This document shows positions 5,377-5,833 of a stretch of 5,833 bases of DNA, one piece after another. Positions within the stretch are counted from its first letter, which is position 1. The number at the start of each line of letters is the position of its first letter. This DNA comes from Bacteroidota bacterium (GTDB lineage Bacteria; Bacteroidota; Ignavibacteria; Ignavibacteriales; Ignavibacteriaceae): NCBI GenBank assembly GCA_021796135.1, contig JAJYOQ010000273.1, positions 1 through 5,833 of the forward strand, read 5' to 3'. Below the pieces are notes generated by a model, which did not search any database, was not told the origin of the DNA, and saw only the letters and a program-made list of their open reading frames with translations. The position numbers and the translations under genes are program-made.

Positions 5377-5526
5377 GAGACCTCTGAAAAATTAAGAATA
5401 GAACGCGGATGACACAGATTAAACGGATTAACGCAGATTGAATCCGCGAAAATCTGCCAAATCCGCGTCATCTGTGTGCTATTAAAAATGTTGCAGTCCT
5501 GTACAATTCTATTTTTCAGATGTCTC
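5377..5526. mobile_element. MITE-like element, 150 bp, with terminal inverted repeats and flanking 6-bp direct repeats
   Basis: The ends are inverted copies: GAGAC-C-TCTGAAAAAT on the left (5377-5392) against the complement of ATTTTTCAGA-T-GTCTC on the right (5511-5526), 15 of 16 matching, with similarity continuing a few bases further after a 2-nt gap. TCTTTA stands immediately outside both ends (5371-5376 and 5527-5532), as a target-site duplication would. The interior folds into nested stems: ACACAGAT/ATCTGTGT (5412-5419 with 5470-5477), CGGATT/AATCCG (5424-5429 with 5460-5465) and GCAGATT/AATCTGC (5433-5439 with 5451-5457). It encodes no transposase, so it would need a related element elsewhere in the genome to move. 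I recall similar GCGGATGACACAGATT-type repeats from Bacteroidota intergenic regions, but cannot verify that here. Confidence 0.7.
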
Positions 5527-5532
5527 TCTTTA
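5527..5532. repeat. Right copy of the putative target-site duplication
   Basis: TCTTTA follows the right terminal repeat and matches 5371-5376 exactly. The first T could also pair with the A at 5376 to extend the inverted repeat, so the true duplication may be a base or two shorter. Confidence 0.55.
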
Positions 5533-5695
5533 ATCAATAGCGGTTAGCGGCAAGTATGTTAATCACTCAATCGATTAAAAAGTTCTGATTAGAAATGAAA
5601 GGCATGTAAAGTCGCATGTCGCGTTAGCACTAAAAATATTATTACCAGCGTAGTCAAAGTTCAAGTAAATAAATTATTCTTTCTACTACCAAACT

Positions 5696-5701
5696 AGAGG
5701 G
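5696..5701 (+). promoter_or_regulatory. Ribosome binding site of the last gene
   Basis: AGAGGG lies 7 nt upstream of the ATG at 5709, a good Shine-Dalgarno match that fixes the start. Confidence 0.55.
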
Positions 5702-5708
5702 CGGTAAA

Positions 5709-5833
5709 ATGAAACATTTTACAAAGTTACTTGTTGCTACGCTGTTGTTGTTTTTCACTCGATCTTATAGCCAGCAAGATCAGAATGTAAGCCTAATCAT
5801 TAACAGTGTTGATCTCAACTCACTTTCAGATCG
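5709..5833 (+). CDS. Exported protein of unknown function, 3' partial
   Basis: Only the first 41 codons are in the window. Residues 1-21 form a Sec signal peptide: Lys2 and Lys6, a Leu-rich core (residues 7-16), then R-S-Y-S with likely cleavage before Gln22. The mature part begins Q-Q-D-Q-N-V-S-L-I-I-N-S-V-D-L, which could be the first strand of a beta-domain but is too short to assign. The strong ribosome binding site and signal peptide support a real start. The gene is separated from the membrane protein upstream by 396 bp and the MITE-like element, so it likely has its own promoter. Like its neighbours it may be a secreted T9SS cargo, but its C-terminus is outside the window. Confidence 0.7.
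   Translation, partial: MKHFTKLLVATLLLFFTRSYSQQDQNVSLIINSVDLNSLSD

Larger units (their letters stand above)
5313..5708. other. Intergenic region of 396 bp without a gene
   Basis: It contains an AT-rich hairpin (5351-5370), the MITE-like element with its flanking direct repeats (5371-5532), and about 175 bp of unassigned sequence before the next gene. The last part has a TTAATC/GATTAA inverted repeat (5559-5564 with 5573-5578) and GCATGT repeated 12 bp apart (5602 and 5614). The open frame on the minus strand at 5352-5537 lies within the inverted repeats and is not credible as a gene. Confidence 0.6.

Noticed and set aside
5405..5478. The short GCGGAT/ATCCGC repeats as a CRISPR array
   Set aside because: The repeats are inverted and nested within one 150-bp hairpin element, with no regular spacers.
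5352..5537. Minus-strand open frame of 61 codons
   Set aside because: It is almost entirely the MITE-like element read in reverse.
5541..5629. GTTAG-containing words (GGTTAGCG at 5542, CGTTAGCA at 5622) as a fourth attC-like site
   Set aside because: No TAAC-type left core with suitable spacing follows the membrane protease gene, and no stem joins these words.

Overview
The window looks like a chromosomal piece of an Ignavibacteria-like or other Bacteroidota/FCB-group bacterium. The evidence is two C-terminal type IX secretion (T9SS type A) sorting domains with the N-Y-P-N-P signature, AT-rich genes, a lipoprotein with a Bacteroidota-type export signal next to its lipid-anchored cysteine, and Sec signal peptides ending just before Gln. 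All genes are on the + strand. No tRNA, rRNA or CRISPR array was seen.

Layout: (1) 2-1160, a secreted M28-family zinc aminopeptidase with a T9SS tail. It is cut by the left edge and split by a frameshift directly after the last zinc-ligand histidine. (2) 1161-1445, a hairpin-rich, relatively GC-rich intergenic block. (3) 1446-2246, a lipoprotein with a carboxypeptidase-regulatory-like beta-sandwich domain. (4) 2247-2604, a second hairpin-rich block sharing hairpin families with the first. (5) 2605-4644, a large secreted Asp-box (BNR) beta-propeller protein with a T9SS tail. (6) 4645-4772, a compact structured spacer that is the best candidate here for an integron attC-like site. (7) 4773-5312, a small multi-pass membrane protein with an HExxH motif, probably an M50-like metalloprotease. 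(8) 5313-5708, a gene-free stretch holding a 150-bp MITE-like element with terminal inverted repeats and a perfect 6-bp direct repeat on each side. (9) 5709 to the right edge, the start of another exported protein.

Most products are cell-envelope or secreted proteins, but they do not form a recognisable pathway or a tight operon. The first three genes are each followed by a structured, GC-richer spacer beginning with a TAAC-type heptamer. Two hairpin families in these spacers keep identical loops while their stems change in paired fashion. This single-gene-plus-structured-spacer layout resembles an integron or cassette array, but no integrase is visible and only the third spacer has a reasonable attC-like fold. 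The cassette idea is therefore a hypothesis. The MITE-like element and the peptidase frameshift are read directly from the sequence.
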